64,000 nucleotides of DNA, from the NCBI GenBank assembly GCA_910584095.1, contig CAJTYU010000001.1, forward strand, positions 124,001 through 188,000, given 5' to 3'. The notes beneath the pieces were generated by a model, which was given only the letters and a program-made list of their open reading frames with translations, did no database searches and was not told where the DNA came from. The stretch's first letter is position 1; the number at the start of each line of letters is the position of its first letter. Position numbers and translations under genes: made by a program. Source of the stretch: an uncultured Dorea sp. (GTDB lineage: Bacteria; Bacillota; Clostridia; Lachnospirales; Lachnospiraceae). Below, in pieces: positions 8,916 through 17,617 of this stretch.

Positions 8916-8987
8916 AGGCGCAGACCAGATTTGAACTGGTGAATCAGGGTGTTGCAGACCCATGCCTTACCACTTGGCTACTGCGCC
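8916..8987 (-). tRNA. tRNA-Cys (GCA)
   Basis: Minus-strand cloverleaf with acceptor GGCGCAG/CTGCGCC, D-loop AAGTGGTAA, anticodon loop CTGCAAC (anticodon GCA) and T-loop TTCAAAT. About 72 nt, discriminator U. The CCA end is not encoded. It is three bases downstream of tRNA-Glu, so the two are probably cotranscribed. Confidence 0.95.
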
Positions 8988-8990
8988 TTA

Positions 8991-9062
8991 TGACTCCACC
9001 GGGAATTGAACCCGGGTTACCGCCGTGAAAGGGCGATGTCTTAACCGCTTGACCATGGAGCC
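8991..9062 (-). tRNA. tRNA-Glu (TTC)
   Basis: Minus-strand cloverleaf with acceptor GGCTCCA/TGGAGTC, anticodon loop CTTTCAC (anticodon TTC) and T-arm CCGGGTTCAATTCCCGG. About 72 nt with discriminator A and no encoded CCA. First of a two-tRNA unit. Confidence 0.95.
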
Positions 9063-9113
9063 GTCTTGCAGATCCGTAAGCAGCCGCATCCTGTCTTCTT
9101 ACGTGCGATAATC

Positions 9114-9142
9114 ATACTACCATACCCCAATGATTTTTGCAA
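9114..9142 (-). promoter_or_regulatory. tRNA promoter
   Basis: On the minus strand TTGCAA (9137-9142) is followed after 17 bp by TAGTAT (9114-9119), about 50 bases ahead of tRNA-Glu. Good sigma-A type match with correct spacing. Confidence 0.6.
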
Positions 9143-9152
9143 GCACTTTCTC

Positions 9153-10235
9153 TCAATTATAATATGCAATCAAAAGATCCACCATTCTTCCATAGCTCTT
9201 TACCCCATCCGCCTGTCCATTTGCCTTCAGATAACGATCGTTAATTTTCTCTGACACTTCCGCCGCCTTTCCCTCATAGGACGACCAGAACTCACTGTTT
9301 GCCAGAAGATCAGGCGCCGCCTTTTCCGACAGCTTTCCGCGTATCTCCCTCCATGCTTCCGTATCCTCCCGTCGCAGCGCATTGCTGCAGTGAATCCATC
9401 CCAGCAGGCTGCCGCTGTAACGGAATTCCGCCGCATCGGATTCCATGCACGCCAGATAAGCGATAAAATTCGCCTCCTCCTCCTGCATAAATCCCCTCAA
9501 ATGAGACAGTTCATGGCAGGCTGTGAATGGAATATTGTAATCGGTCATGTCATTATTATAATTTGCTTCTACCGTAAACGGCGCATAGATTCCCGTCAGA
9601 TTCTGGATCGACAGCAGCCATGATCCGGCCAGCGCCTTCGGCTGCGGATAATATCCGGCCATTCCCTCATATTTTTTTCCGAGACTGTACATCGCTTTTA
9701 CTGCCCGCCCACTCTCCGAACCGTCCAAAACCATCAGTCCGTCGCTGTCCCGTGTTACCTGCTCCGCATAGAAATTGACCTCCCGTGTGAGGATCTCGCA
9801 GACTCTGATAAGTTCATCCACAGAGTATTCCTCCGTCCGTATATCCTCCTGCTCAGAAAAAGACAGTCTCTGATAATTAACTCCACAATTCAGCGTATAA
9901 AGGAAAAATAAAATGGAAGCTGTAAGCCATATACCGGAAAAATAATGCGCCGCTTCTTTTTTCCCACCCTTTTTTAACGCAAGACGGAAAATTAGCCGGA
10001 AGAAGCCTGCCATTGCCAGAATTATCGTCGTATACAGCAGGATTTCCGCCACTGATACAGGAAACCATCCGGACACTCTCCCCACAGTTCCCACGATAAC
10101 CGGATAAATATGTATCGTATACCACTGTGCCATCCCGTCTGCCTTTCTGACGAGATACAAAAGCAAAAAGGAGGCTGCAAATAGTACAGCCCCACAGTAA
10201 AACCATGCCAGATTGTTTTCTCTTTTCTCCTCCAA
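9153..10235 (-). CDS. DUF3810 membrane protein with HExxH-like motif
   Basis: 360 residues. Three transmembrane helices lie in the first 120 residues, followed by a large domain carrying ACHELSHLRGF near 230 and a downstream EEEANF acid cluster. Together these look like a zinc-metallopeptidase centre (HExxH plus Glu), as is usual for DUF3810. The only start before the first membrane segment is TTG at 10235, since a TGA lies just upstream in frame; GGAGGAG falls inside the first codons, so the exact start is uncertain. It follows a small hypothetical gene in the same direction. Peptidase activity is inferred, not shown. Confidence 0.8.
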   Translation of the reverse strand: MEEKRENNLAWFYCGAVLFAASFLLLYLVRKADGMAQWYTIHIYPVIVGTVGRVSGWFPVSVAEILLYTTIILAMAGFFRLIFRLALKKGGKKEAAHYFSGIWLTASILFFLYTLNCGVNYQRLSFSEQEDIRTEEYSVDELIRVCEILTREVNFYAEQVTRDSDGLMVLDGSESGRAVKAMYSLGKKYEGMAGYYPQPKALAGSWLLSIQNLTGIYAPFTVEANYNNDMTDYNIPFTACHELSHLRGFMQEEEANFIAYLACMESDAAEFRYSGSLLGWIHCSNALRREDTEAWREIRGKLSEKAAPDLLANSEFWSSYEGKAAEVSEKINDRYLKANGQADGVKSYGRMVDLLIAYYN

Positions 10236-10337
10236 AGTCTGTCACCGCCTTTACCCTTGCCGCATCCAAGCCAGATTGCCCGGACTATCCCCTTAGATCT
10301 TCTGTCATTCTCTGCCTGCTGCCATGCATCCGGCTGT

Positions 10338-10685
10338 CTACTCTACACTGTCCGCCGGTTCACAATCGCATTTCTCTATAAAGAAACGATACACCTCCGG
10401 CTCCTGGGCGGAAGCGGTCATCACACTGACGGCTTCCTTCTCTTCGATCAGAAGATAGAGCGCATGTTCTCCCTGTTCAAACCACATGCGGTAAGGCACG
10501 GGCCTCCGTTTCCCAAGCTGATAGGGAAGCTTCGTAACAGAAAAGCAGTAAACGCCATTTTCCTCAATGAAACTATAACTCAGGTTATCCTCAAACCGGG
10601 GATTTTCTAACCTCTTTACAACCTCTTCTATGGATTTTCTGCAGCGAAAAATCATTCTGGTTTTTTCTTTTTTAAACACTCCCAT
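10338..10685 (-). CDS. Small hypothetical protein
   Basis: 115 residues, no signal peptide or membrane helix. Mixed alpha/beta composition with the segment FRCRKSIEEVVKRL near the N-terminus and an acidic end. AAGGAG before the ATG supports it as a real gene. It lies between the GH13 gene and the DUF3810 gene on the same strand and may be cotranscribed with either. I do not recognise the family. Confidence 0.7.
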   Translation of the reverse strand: MGVFKKEKTRMIFRCRKSIEEVVKRLENPRFEDNLSYSFIEENGVYCFSVTKLPYQLGKRRPVPYRMWFEQGEHALYLLIEEKEAVSVMTASAQEPEVYRFFIEKCDCEPADSVE

Positions 10686-10770
10686 TCTAGCTCCTTCTTC
10701 CGGATTTATTTGGCAATGGACGCGTACGATCCGCTAGTACGGCACTGTATAATTAACGATGGATTCTGTA

Positions 10771-12696
10771 CTAGGCCCTCTTCAGCCAAGCAAATCCGCG
10801 TCCCGGTAATTTTACCCTGTGAATATCCACCTTCTGTCCATCCGTCAAGCTATAAAATTCTCCAACCTCAGGCACATCAATTTCCTTATCCCAGTCCCCA
10901 AAGTTAAAGAGCCCCACCATTCGGTCATCTTCCTTATCCCTTGCAATACAAAGCACTGAAATATCCGGTATATCAATAATCCATACATCCGAATCCGCAT
11001 CAAATACCTTCTCCTGCCTGCGGATCTGTTCCAGCTGGTTCAGGCTCCCAAAAATCTTTCCGGATACGCTCGTTTTATCTTCCTTTACATCAGCCAGCTC
11101 CCAGCGGAAGGCTCCCCTGTGAATATAGCGGGAATCCTCCCATTTAACCGGATGCTCTTTGTAAGAATAATCATTAACCTGTCCTACCTCGTCGCCGCTG
11201 TAGAGCATCGGAATCCCGGTCTGCATCAGCATATATGCGTGAAGCATCACATCTGTACAGATCGCATGCTCCATCTTTTCAGAATTTCCTTCAAAACCTG
11301 CGCTCTCAATCCCACACATGGAGGCCGTCGTTCCGCAGAACCTTGCGTCTCCCAGCACCAAATCTTCATTATATAATTCGCCTCTGCTGACGCTTCCCTC
11401 GAATTTTCCGGTAAAATAATCATTCAGGTATCTCTTATGGGGAACCTCTTCCATTCCCCAGTATTTCAACAGATTATAATCCAGCCCCCAGCCGATATCA
11501 TCGTGACAGCGGAGATAATTTAAGAACGTATACTCCTTAGGCAGGCCGTTTACAATATTCATCTGATTCTTTAAAAGCCTTACATCCCTAGTCGCCACTG
11601 TATGCCATGTTGACGCCATCGTAGTCACGTTGTAAAGCATATGGCATTCCGGCTTCTCTACTGTACCGAAATACGGCGCTACCTTCTCCGGCTCCATGAC
11701 CACCTCACCCAGAAGCACAACGCCCGGACAGACAATCTCGCTGATCATGCGCATCATGCGCACAATGGTATGTACCTGCGGAAGGTTTCTGCACTGGGTA
11801 CCCAGCTCTTTCCAGATATAAGGAACCGCGTCGATCCGGATAATATCCATTCCCTGATTAGCAAGATACAGGAAATTATACATCATCTCATTAAACACCC
11901 GGGGATTGCCATAGTTCAAATCCCACTGGTAAGGATAGAAGCTGGTCATCACATGATGCCCGATATCCGGCAGCCAAGTAAAGTTCCCCGGCGCTGTCGT
12001 GGGAAATACCTGCGGCACAGTAGCCTCAAATTGAGCTGGGATATCATAACTATCAAAGAAGAAATACCGGCTCATATACTCGCCGTCTCCCTGTCTTGCC
12101 TTCACAGCCCATTCGTGATCCTCCGAGGTATGATTCATGACAAAATCCATGCACAGGTTCACTCCCCTGTCATGGCATTTGCCTGCAAGCTCTGACAAAT
12201 CCTCCATCGTTCCAAGATCCGGCCTTACCTTCCTGAAATCAGCCACTGCATAGCCGCCGTCAGACCGGCCCTCCGGCGTATCCAGAAACGGCATCAGATG
12301 AATACAATTCACATTGCAGTCTTCCAAATAGGAGAGTTTTTCCCGGACTCCGTTTAAATTGCCCGCAAAATTATCAATATACAACATCATGCCCAGCATA
12401 TTTTTCTGCTTAAACCACTCCGGTTCCTGCTCCCGCTTCTCATCCAGACTCTTCAAACTCTGGCTGCGCTTCTCATAATAAACCCCCATCTGCTCGCACA
12501 GCTCCATAAACATGCTGTCGTTGCCATACAGCTCCATATAGAGCCATCGAAGCTCGTCATGATGCCGCGCGAGACGTCTCTGGAAAATATCACGATCTCT
12601 GACTGCCTCTTCCTTCACAACATTTTTCTTCACTGCACTGTTCTTCGCTGCCTTCTGCATCGCTCTGTTTCTCTTTGCCTTTGATTTCTTTGCCAT
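10771..12696 (-). CDS. Amylosucrase-like GH13 (subfamily 4) glucosidase/transglucosidase
   Basis: 641 residues. The first 30 residues are unusually Lys-rich. A helical N-domain and a (beta/alpha)8 barrel follow. Conserved GH13 regions: DFVMNHT at 184-190, nucleophile Asp289 in DIIRIDAVPY, acid/base Glu331 in LLGEVVMEP, and His398-Asp399-Asp400 in RCHDDIG. The order and the RCHDDIGW context match amylosucrases and sucrose hydrolases, which transfer or hydrolyse the glucosyl unit of sucrose or a related glucoside. No signal peptide, so intracellular. It follows nagA on the same strand with a gap of about 230 bases. Sucrose as substrate is inferred from the subfamily. Confidence 0.85.
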   Translation of the reverse strand: MAKKSKAKRNRAMQKAAKNSAVKKNVVKEEAVRDRDIFQRRLARHHDELRWLYMELYGNDSMFMELCEQMGVYYEKRSQSLKSLDEKREQEPEWFKQKNMLGMMLYIDNFAGNLNGVREKLSYLEDCNVNCIHLMPFLDTPEGRSDGGYAVADFRKVRPDLGTMEDLSELAGKCHDRGVNLCMDFVMNHTSEDHEWAVKARQGDGEYMSRYFFFDSYDIPAQFEATVPQVFPTTAPGNFTWLPDIGHHVMTSFYPYQWDLNYGNPRVFNEMMYNFLYLANQGMDIIRIDAVPYIWKELGTQCRNLPQVHTIVRMMRMISEIVCPGVVLLGEVVMEPEKVAPYFGTVEKPECHMLYNVTTMASTWHTVATRDVRLLKNQMNIVNGLPKEYTFLNYLRCHDDIGWGLDYNLLKYWGMEEVPHKRYLNDYFTGKFEGSVSRGELYNEDLVLGDARFCGTTASMCGIESAGFEGNSEKMEHAICTDVMLHAYMLMQTGIPMLYSGDEVGQVNDYSYKEHPVKWEDSRYIHRGAFRWELADVKEDKTSVSGKIFGSLNQLEQIRRQEKVFDADSDVWIIDIPDISVLCIARDKEDDRMVGLFNFGDWDKEIDVPEVGEFYSLTDGQKVDIHRVKLPGRGFAWLKRA

Positions 12697-12925
12697 TTTC
12701 TGCTTCCCCCCATAGTTTTATCTTTGCTTATTTTCTATATTTAATCCGGCTCACCGGCAGACTCCTTTTCCACAAACCGGTATCCGGTCATAATCTGCCT
12801 ATGCTCCGGAGAAAATACCATAGCGGCAAAAATAACCCCATCAGCTTAAAGCCGATATGTATTTATTATATCATCCCAGCCCCTCTCTTGCAATATATCC
12901 TGCCCTCCAAAAATATCATCCATTT

Positions 12926-14143
12926 TTATAAAACTTCCCCTCTCTTTACTACCAGTTTCAAATCCAAGTTTTTATCAAACAGCACTACATCCCCTATCTT
13001 TCCTTCCGAAATGCTTCCATAATCATCCTCGATGCCAAGGCGTCTTGCCGGATTGATCGTGGCGCAGGCGACCGCCGTCTCAAGCGGAATCTGCATTTCT
13101 TTCACCACTGTGCGCATACAATCCATCAGATTTGTCACAGAACCTGCCAGCGCTCCGTCCGATGCCAGCGTCGCCTTGTTTCCCCGTACGTTTACCTCCA
13201 GTCCGCCCAGCGTATAGGTTCCGTCCGGCATTCCCGCGGCTCTCATGCTGTCGCTGATCAAGACGATCCGCTCTGCTCCCAGCATTTTAAATGCGGCCCT
13301 CACCGCTGCCGGATGCACATGTACGCCGTCGCAGATTAGTTCCGCCCATACATGCTCATTGTCCGCCGCCGCGCCGATCACTCCTGGCGTTCGGTGCGTA
13401 AATGATGACATGGCATTATACAGGTGCACCGCGTGATCCGCCCCCGCCCGGAATGCCGCATCTGCCGTATCATAATCTGCATTTGTGTGCGCCAGAGATA
13501 CATGAACCTTATCCTTGACCGCCCGGATAAAGTCTTCCGCTCCCTCGCTTTCTTCCGGTGCGATTCCGATAAATTTCACCAGCCCCTCCGATGCCTCAAG
13601 GAACCCTTCGCATACAGCCACATCGCAGGGAATGATATTCGCAGCATCCTGCGCTCCTTTTTTCGCCCGGCTGATAAAAGGTCCTTCCATATTAATTCCC
13701 ACTAAGTCTGCGCAAGGCTTACTTATCTGAGAAGTCCCATCCTTTTCCTGAATACCGGCAAACCTCTCTGTCTGTCTCCTTGCATATTCCGCCGCTGTAG
13801 ACAGAATCTTCTCCAGTTCTTTCACCGGAAGCGTCATAGTTGCAGGCGCAATTGCCGTCACGCCCACAGAAGCTTCATATTCGGCAATCGTCCTCAAAGC
13901 CTCTTTGGTTCCATCACACAAATCCGCGCCCATACACCCATGGAAATGCAGGTCAATAAGCCCCGGAACCGCATAACAACCCTTTCCGTCAATTATCTCT
14001 TCCTCTTGTTCTCTGTTTTCTTCTCCGGCAGCCCTTCTCTCATAATATACAGAAGGCGAGACAAATCTCCCGCCTTCTATGTAAATGCTCCTCTCTTCAA
14101 ATATTCTCTCTTCTGTATATACCTTTACATTCTTAATAATCAT
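12926..14143 (-). CDS. nagA: N-acetylglucosamine-6-phosphate deacetylase
   Basis: About 405 residues. It removes the acetyl group from GlcNAc-6-P to give glucosamine-6-P, feeding NagB. Metal-site motif LHFHG lies at 65-69, followed by the NMEGPF loop with metal-binding Glu, AHTNA and HLYNAM metal-ligand histidines and the catalytic Asp in ISDSM. Full family length. Upstream TTG codons (14158, 14155) are nearer the AAGGAG site, but ATG 14143 gives the natural N-terminus IIKNVKVYT. Its start overlaps the end of the kinase gene by 11 bases, so translational coupling is likely. Confidence 0.93.
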   Translation of the reverse strand: MIIKNVKVYTEERIFEERSIYIEGGRFVSPSVYYERRAAGEENREQEEEIIDGKGCYAVPGLIDLHFHGCMGADLCDGTKEALRTIAEYEASVGVTAIAPATMTLPVKELEKILSTAAEYARRQTERFAGIQEKDGTSQISKPCADLVGINMEGPFISRAKKGAQDAANIIPCDVAVCEGFLEASEGLVKFIGIAPEESEGAEDFIRAVKDKVHVSLAHTNADYDTADAAFRAGADHAVHLYNAMSSFTHRTPGVIGAAADNEHVWAELICDGVHVHPAAVRAAFKMLGAERIVLISDSMRAAGMPDGTYTLGGLEVNVRGNKATLASDGALAGSVTNLMDCMRTVVKEMQIPLETAVACATINPARRLGIEDDYGSISEGKIGDVVLFDKNLDLKLVVKRGEVL

Positions 14144-15251
14144 AATACTTTGCAACAATCTCCTTCATTATTTCCCATTTTTCTTCCATATCCTTCACCA
14201 GCCTAAACTGTGTCCGGCATCGGTCAAGATTATGCTCTTCCCTATGAATCTTAAAATACACATCCCCCTGAAGGTAATCTGTCAAAAAACGCATTCCGCA
14301 TTCATAGGTCATAGCTTTCGCTCCCATTGGCAGAAGTTCAATCTCTCTCGGAGTAAGCCTTCCGCCGCATCCTTCAATAAATCCCTTCGTGTATGCCTCG
14401 AACAGCTCCATACTGCAGGATACCTTGCTCAAATCCGTCTCATCCTCCGCGGCAGTACTGGCGCCGAAACGGATAGAATCGCCGAAATCATTAACCGCAA
14501 GCCCCGGCATTACCGTATCCAAATCAATGACACAGATCCCCTTCCCTGTCTTATTATCAATCATTACATTGTTAAGCTTGGTATCATTGTGCGTCACACG
14601 CAGCGGCAGTTCCCCCTTCTCCTGACACTCTCCAAGATAACCTGCCAGTTCTTCCCTGTCAAGGACAAACTGTATCTCCTGCTGTGCCCTTGCCGCACGG
14701 CACATCACATCCTCCTGAACAGCTTTTTTAAATATCTCCAATCTTGCCTTTGTATCGTGGAATCCCTTAACAACTTCAAAAAGCGTATCTGCCGGATAAT
14801 CTGCCAGCAGTCTCTGGAAATTCCCAAAAGCCACTCCGCTCTGATATAACTGCGACGGATTCTGTACCTGATCAAAACTGGTCGCATCCGTAATAAAAAC
14901 ATAGGAGCGCCAATATCCCCCAAAGGAATCTTTGTAAAACGGTTTGCCGTCCAGAGCAGGTATTACATTCAGAGTCTCCCTGTCCGGATCGCCGCCCGCC
15001 TTTGTAATCTTATTTCGGAGATAGGTAGTCACACCTATAATATTCTCCATCAGCAGTACCGGATCTTCAAACACCTTATGGTTCATCCTCTGTAGAATTA
15101 CCTTCATAACTCCCATTTTACGGACCTCAAAAGTTAGGAGAAATGTGTCGTTAATATGTCCGTTTCCAAATGGGATATCACTTATTAATCTTCCCTCATA
15201 CTGAAAATGTGCAATTGCTTCTGCTTTCTGCGCTCTTATTGCCTGTGCCAT
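14133..15251 (-). CDS. N-acetylhexosamine kinase-like phosphotransferase (NahK type)
   Basis: 372 residues of the aminoglycoside-phosphotransferase/NahK superfamily. It shows a nucleotide-binding loop FGNGHINDTF near 28-37, catalytic loop RVTHNDTKLNN (His221, Asp223) and metal-binding VIDLDTVMPG (Asp243/Asp245). Length and the THNDTKLNNVM context match anomeric N-acetylhexosamine 1-kinases as known from bifidobacteria. It is the first gene of the minus-strand unit with nagA, divergent from the AraC regulator. A 1-kinase would yield HexNAc-1-P, not the NagA substrate, so either a mutase lies elsewhere or this enzyme phosphorylates O6. Confidence 0.8.
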   Translation of the reverse strand: MAQAIRAQKAEAIAHFQYEGRLISDIPFGNGHINDTFLLTFEVRKMGVMKVILQRMNHKVFEDPVLLMENIIGVTTYLRNKITKAGGDPDRETLNVIPALDGKPFYKDSFGGYWRSYVFITDATSFDQVQNPSQLYQSGVAFGNFQRLLADYPADTLFEVVKGFHDTKARLEIFKKAVQEDVMCRAARAQQEIQFVLDREELAGYLGECQEKGELPLRVTHNDTKLNNVMIDNKTGKGICVIDLDTVMPGLAVNDFGDSIRFGASTAAEDETDLSKVSCSMELFEAYTKGFIEGCGGRLTPREIELLPMGAKAMTYECGMRFLTDYLQGDVYFKIHREEHNLDRCRTQFRLVKDMEEKWEIMKEIVAKYYDY

Positions 15252-15292
15252 AATTCTCCTCCCACCACAGCTTATTTGCTTTATTTATTTAA

Positions 15293-15315
15293 ATTATAGT
15301 ACAAACATGCACAAA
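15293..15315 (-). promoter_or_regulatory. Promoter of the NahK-nagA unit with candidate AraC site
   Basis: Minus strand: TATAAT (15293-15298) has no good -35 box. In its place lies TTTGTGCATGTTTGTAC (15299-15315), with two TTTGT half-sites about 10 bases apart. That is the layout of an activator-dependent AraC promoter. The same motif-plus-TATA layout recurs before the sugar-binding protein gene. Confidence 0.55.
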
Positions 15316-15363
15316 AATCTTTATATTATTTTTTTATAATTTTATACTATTCGCTTGATTCCT

Positions 15364-15392
15364 TTGCATCTTTTGAAATTATGCGCTATAAT
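15364..15392 (+). promoter_or_regulatory. Promoter of the AraC regulator
   Basis: TTGCAT (15364-15369), 17 bp, TATAAT (15387-15392), about 50 bases before the ATG. Good sigma-A match. Confidence 0.6.
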
Positions 15393-15444
15393 ATTTGTAT
15401 GAAATAACTAAACTGTATTTTTCAGCCATATACGGAGGCACTTT

Positions 15445-16362
15445 ATGGGATATAACGGAACACACTTGAAAGACTCAATTTCCATCGGAAAAATATACAG
15501 TATCCATTACTTTGAATACATGAATACCTTTTCTTTTAAAGGAGAATCTCACGACTTCTGGGAATTTATCTGCGTGGACAAGGGAGAAATCGATATTACC
15601 GCCGGCGTTCACGCAATCAAATTGAAAAAAGGTGAAATCGCCTTTCACGAACCCAACGAATTTCACAATGTACGCGCTTCGGGAGATACCGCCCCAAATC
15701 TGGTTGTCATTTCCTTTGAATGCAACAGCCGCGCCATGCATTTTTTCCGCAGAAAGGTATTAAAAGTAGACGACGCCGAGCGAGAGCTTCTAGCCAAGAT
15801 CATCATCGAAGCTCGTCACTGCTTTGACTGCCGTCTTGACGACCCGTATTTGCAGAATATGCCCCAGAAAAAAGAAGAGACCTTTGGCTCTGAGCAGCTG
15901 ATCCGCCTGTATCTGGAACAATTTCTTATTCACCTCGCACGCCGATATGAATCAAAAGGAAAAGCATCCATCGCAGCATCCCCCAACAACACCAAAGCCA
16001 CCAAGGCAAAAAGTGATTTGGAGATTTATTCCCGCGTTGTGGACTATATGGAATCACAGTCTGCATCGAAACTTACAATTGAACAAATCTGCCGGGACAA
16101 TCTGGTAAGCAGATCACATCTTCAGAAAATATTCAAGCAGCAATGCGGTCTGGGAATCATTGAATATTTTTCACATATGAAAATCAACCTTGCCAAAGAA
16201 TTAATCCGGACACAGCATATGAATTTTACACAGATATCAGATACCCTTGGCTATGCGTCCATCCATTACTTTTCCAGACAGTTCAAGAAAGTAACCGGGA
16301 TGACGCCGTCTGAGTATGCGTCCTCCATCAAGGCAATATCCGAACAAGATTTTAAACATTAA
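15445..16362 (+). CDS. AraC-family regulator with cupin sensor domain
   Basis: 305 residues. The N-terminal cupin (about 20-110) holds a candidate ligand pocket HDFWEFICVDKGE ... FHEPNEFHNV. The C-terminal double helix-turn-helix (about 205-300) has LTIEQICRDNLVSRSHLQKIF and the signature FTQISDTLGYASIHYFSRQF. GGAGG lies nine bases before the ATG. It is divergent from NahK-nagA and convergent with nagB, which places it as the probable controller of hexosamine and ABC-importer genes. Likely an activator responding to a sugar or sugar phosphate; ligand unknown. Confidence 0.9.
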   Translation: MGYNGTHLKDSISIGKIYSIHYFEYMNTFSFKGESHDFWEFICVDKGEIDITAGVHAIKLKKGEIAFHEPNEFHNVRASGDTAPNLVVISFECNSRAMHFFRRKVLKVDDAERELLAKIIIEARHCFDCRLDDPYLQNMPQKKEETFGSEQLIRLYLEQFLIHLARRYESKGKASIAASPNNTKATKAKSDLEIYSRVVDYMESQSASKLTIEQICRDNLVSRSHLQKIFKQQCGLGIIEYFSHMKINLAKELIRTQHMNFTQISDTLGYASIHYFSRQFKKVTGMTPSEYASSIKAISEQDFKH

Positions 16363-16395
16363 CAACCTTTTTTTCAGGTACAGATAAAGAACTTA

Positions 16396-16427
16396 GGACG
16401 GCGCAGGCTAATACAGCCGCGCCGTCC
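16396..16427. terminator. Hairpin between convergent AraC and nagB genes
   Basis: Arms GGACGGCGC (16396-16404) and GCGCCGTCC (16419-16427) pair perfectly, with further pairing of GGCT/AGCC inside. It lies between two convergent genes and could stop transcription from both sides, although neither strand has a long U-run. Confidence 0.5.
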
Positions 16428-16570
16428 CGGATTCTAATATGTAATTTCCGCCGGAACCCCTTTTTCAGCGGATTCCAATATCGCAAGTATAGCAATGGCC
16501 GTTTATCAAATACCATATTGGATACCAGAATGTCCGGCACGCAAGAATTGTGCAGTTTGTATACAGCATA

Positions 16571-17299
16571 CTAATCTATCTTAGACAACGCCGCCGCATC
16601 TGCCACCACCGTCACATCCGGATGCATCTGAAGAATCGATGCGGGCACCTTCGGGGTAATTGGTCCGTAAAGCGCCTTCTCAAGAGTCTCCGCCTTATCC
16701 TTGCCACTTACGACAAGCAATATCTTTCTTGCTTTCATAATCGTTCCGATTCCCATACTATACGCCTGTCTCGGTACTTCGTCCGCCGATGCAAAGAAGC
16801 GTTTATTCGCCTCAATCGTACTCTCCTGCAGGTCTACGCAATGCGTAGCAAGATCGAACGCTTTTCCCGGCTCATTAAATCCAATATGCCCGTTGTGTCC
16901 CATACCGAGAAGCTGCAGATCAATTCCTCCCAGCTTATGGATCAAATTCTCATATCTCTCACATTCTGCTTCGCTGTCCTCTGCCAGACCGTCCGGCAGA
17001 TAGGTATTGGAAGCCTCGATATTGATTTTGTCAAACAAATTATCGCGCATAAAATAATCATAACTCTGATTGTTCGTCTTTGGCAAGCCCTTATACTCGT
17101 CCAAGTTCACAGTTACTGTCTCGGAAAAATCCAAATCACCTTTCCGATACCACTTAACCAGATATTTATAGAGACCAATCGGCGTAGAACCGGTTGCCAG
17201 CCCCAACACACAATCCGGCTTCATCATAACCTGAGCCGCGATTAACTTTGCTGCTTTTCTGCTCATTTCCTTATAATCTGACGCTTTACAAATTTTCAT
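16571..17299 (-). CDS. nagB: Glucosamine-6-phosphate deaminase
   Basis: 242 residues from the ATG at 17299, which follows AAGGAGGA; the longer frame to 17386 has no ribosome site. Converts glucosamine-6-P to fructose-6-P and ammonia. Motifs: LATGSTPIGLY phosphate loop near 37-47, NLDEY (catalytic Asp), GMGHNGHIGFNEPG with catalytic His, and SGKDKAETL near the C-terminus. The length is typical of the short Gram-positive form without the allosteric tail. Its own promoter region contains TTTGTGC-like sequence at 17412-17427. Confidence 0.95.
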   Translation of the reverse strand: MKICKASDYKEMSRKAAKLIAAQVMMKPDCVLGLATGSTPIGLYKYLVKWYRKGDLDFSETVTVNLDEYKGLPKTNNQSYDYFMRDNLFDKINIEASNTYLPDGLAEDSEAECERYENLIHKLGGIDLQLLGMGHNGHIGFNEPGKAFDLATHCVDLQESTIEANKRFFASADEVPRQAYSMGIGTIMKARKILLVVSGKDKAETLEKALYGPITPKVPASILQMHPDVTVVADAAALSKID

Positions 17300-17617
17300 A
17301 AAATATTTCCTCCTTGACAAAATTTTCTCGCCTATTTTCTTGAAATTAATGTAACAAATTCCATTTTTTAAGGCAATATAGACCAAAACAAAATAACTGA
17401 TTGTGCAAATTTTTGTGCGAATTGTGACACGCTTTTTTCATTGAAATCGAATATAATAAATATTGCATTACGATGCATACTCCTGGCAGGGTATCTTATA
17501 CAACATGATACCCGCAAATAGAACAAGAGCATCTCTCAAGCCTCCCCCCGGCTTTTGAGATGCTCTTTTACTTATCCACCGTAATCTTTTATTCTATGCC
17601 GCATACGTATGAATCGT
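17300..17617. other. Intergenic region between the sugar ABC genes and nagB
   Basis: Holds the nagB promoter region, a TTTGTGCGAATTGTGA element on the plus strand (17412-17427) resembling the AraC motif at two other promoters, and the hairpin at 17526-17567. No other gene seen. Confidence 0.5.
17526..17567. terminator. Terminator hairpin after the sugar ABC transporter
   Basis: Long inverted repeat AGAGCATCTC...CAAGCC / GGCTTTTGAGATGCTCT with loop tccccc. On the plus strand TTTTACTT follows; on the minus strand, the direction of the ABC genes, the tract is weaker (TTGTTC). Probably the end of the ABC operon, working in either direction. Confidence 0.65.

Noticed and set aside
9877..10269. 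130-codon minus-strand frame overlapping DUF3810
   Set aside because: It is a shifted reading of the DUF3810 gene and lacks any domain or hydrophobic pattern.
14085..14849. 254-codon plus-strand frame
   Set aside because: Antisense to the NahK-like and nagA genes, which have clear catalytic motifs.
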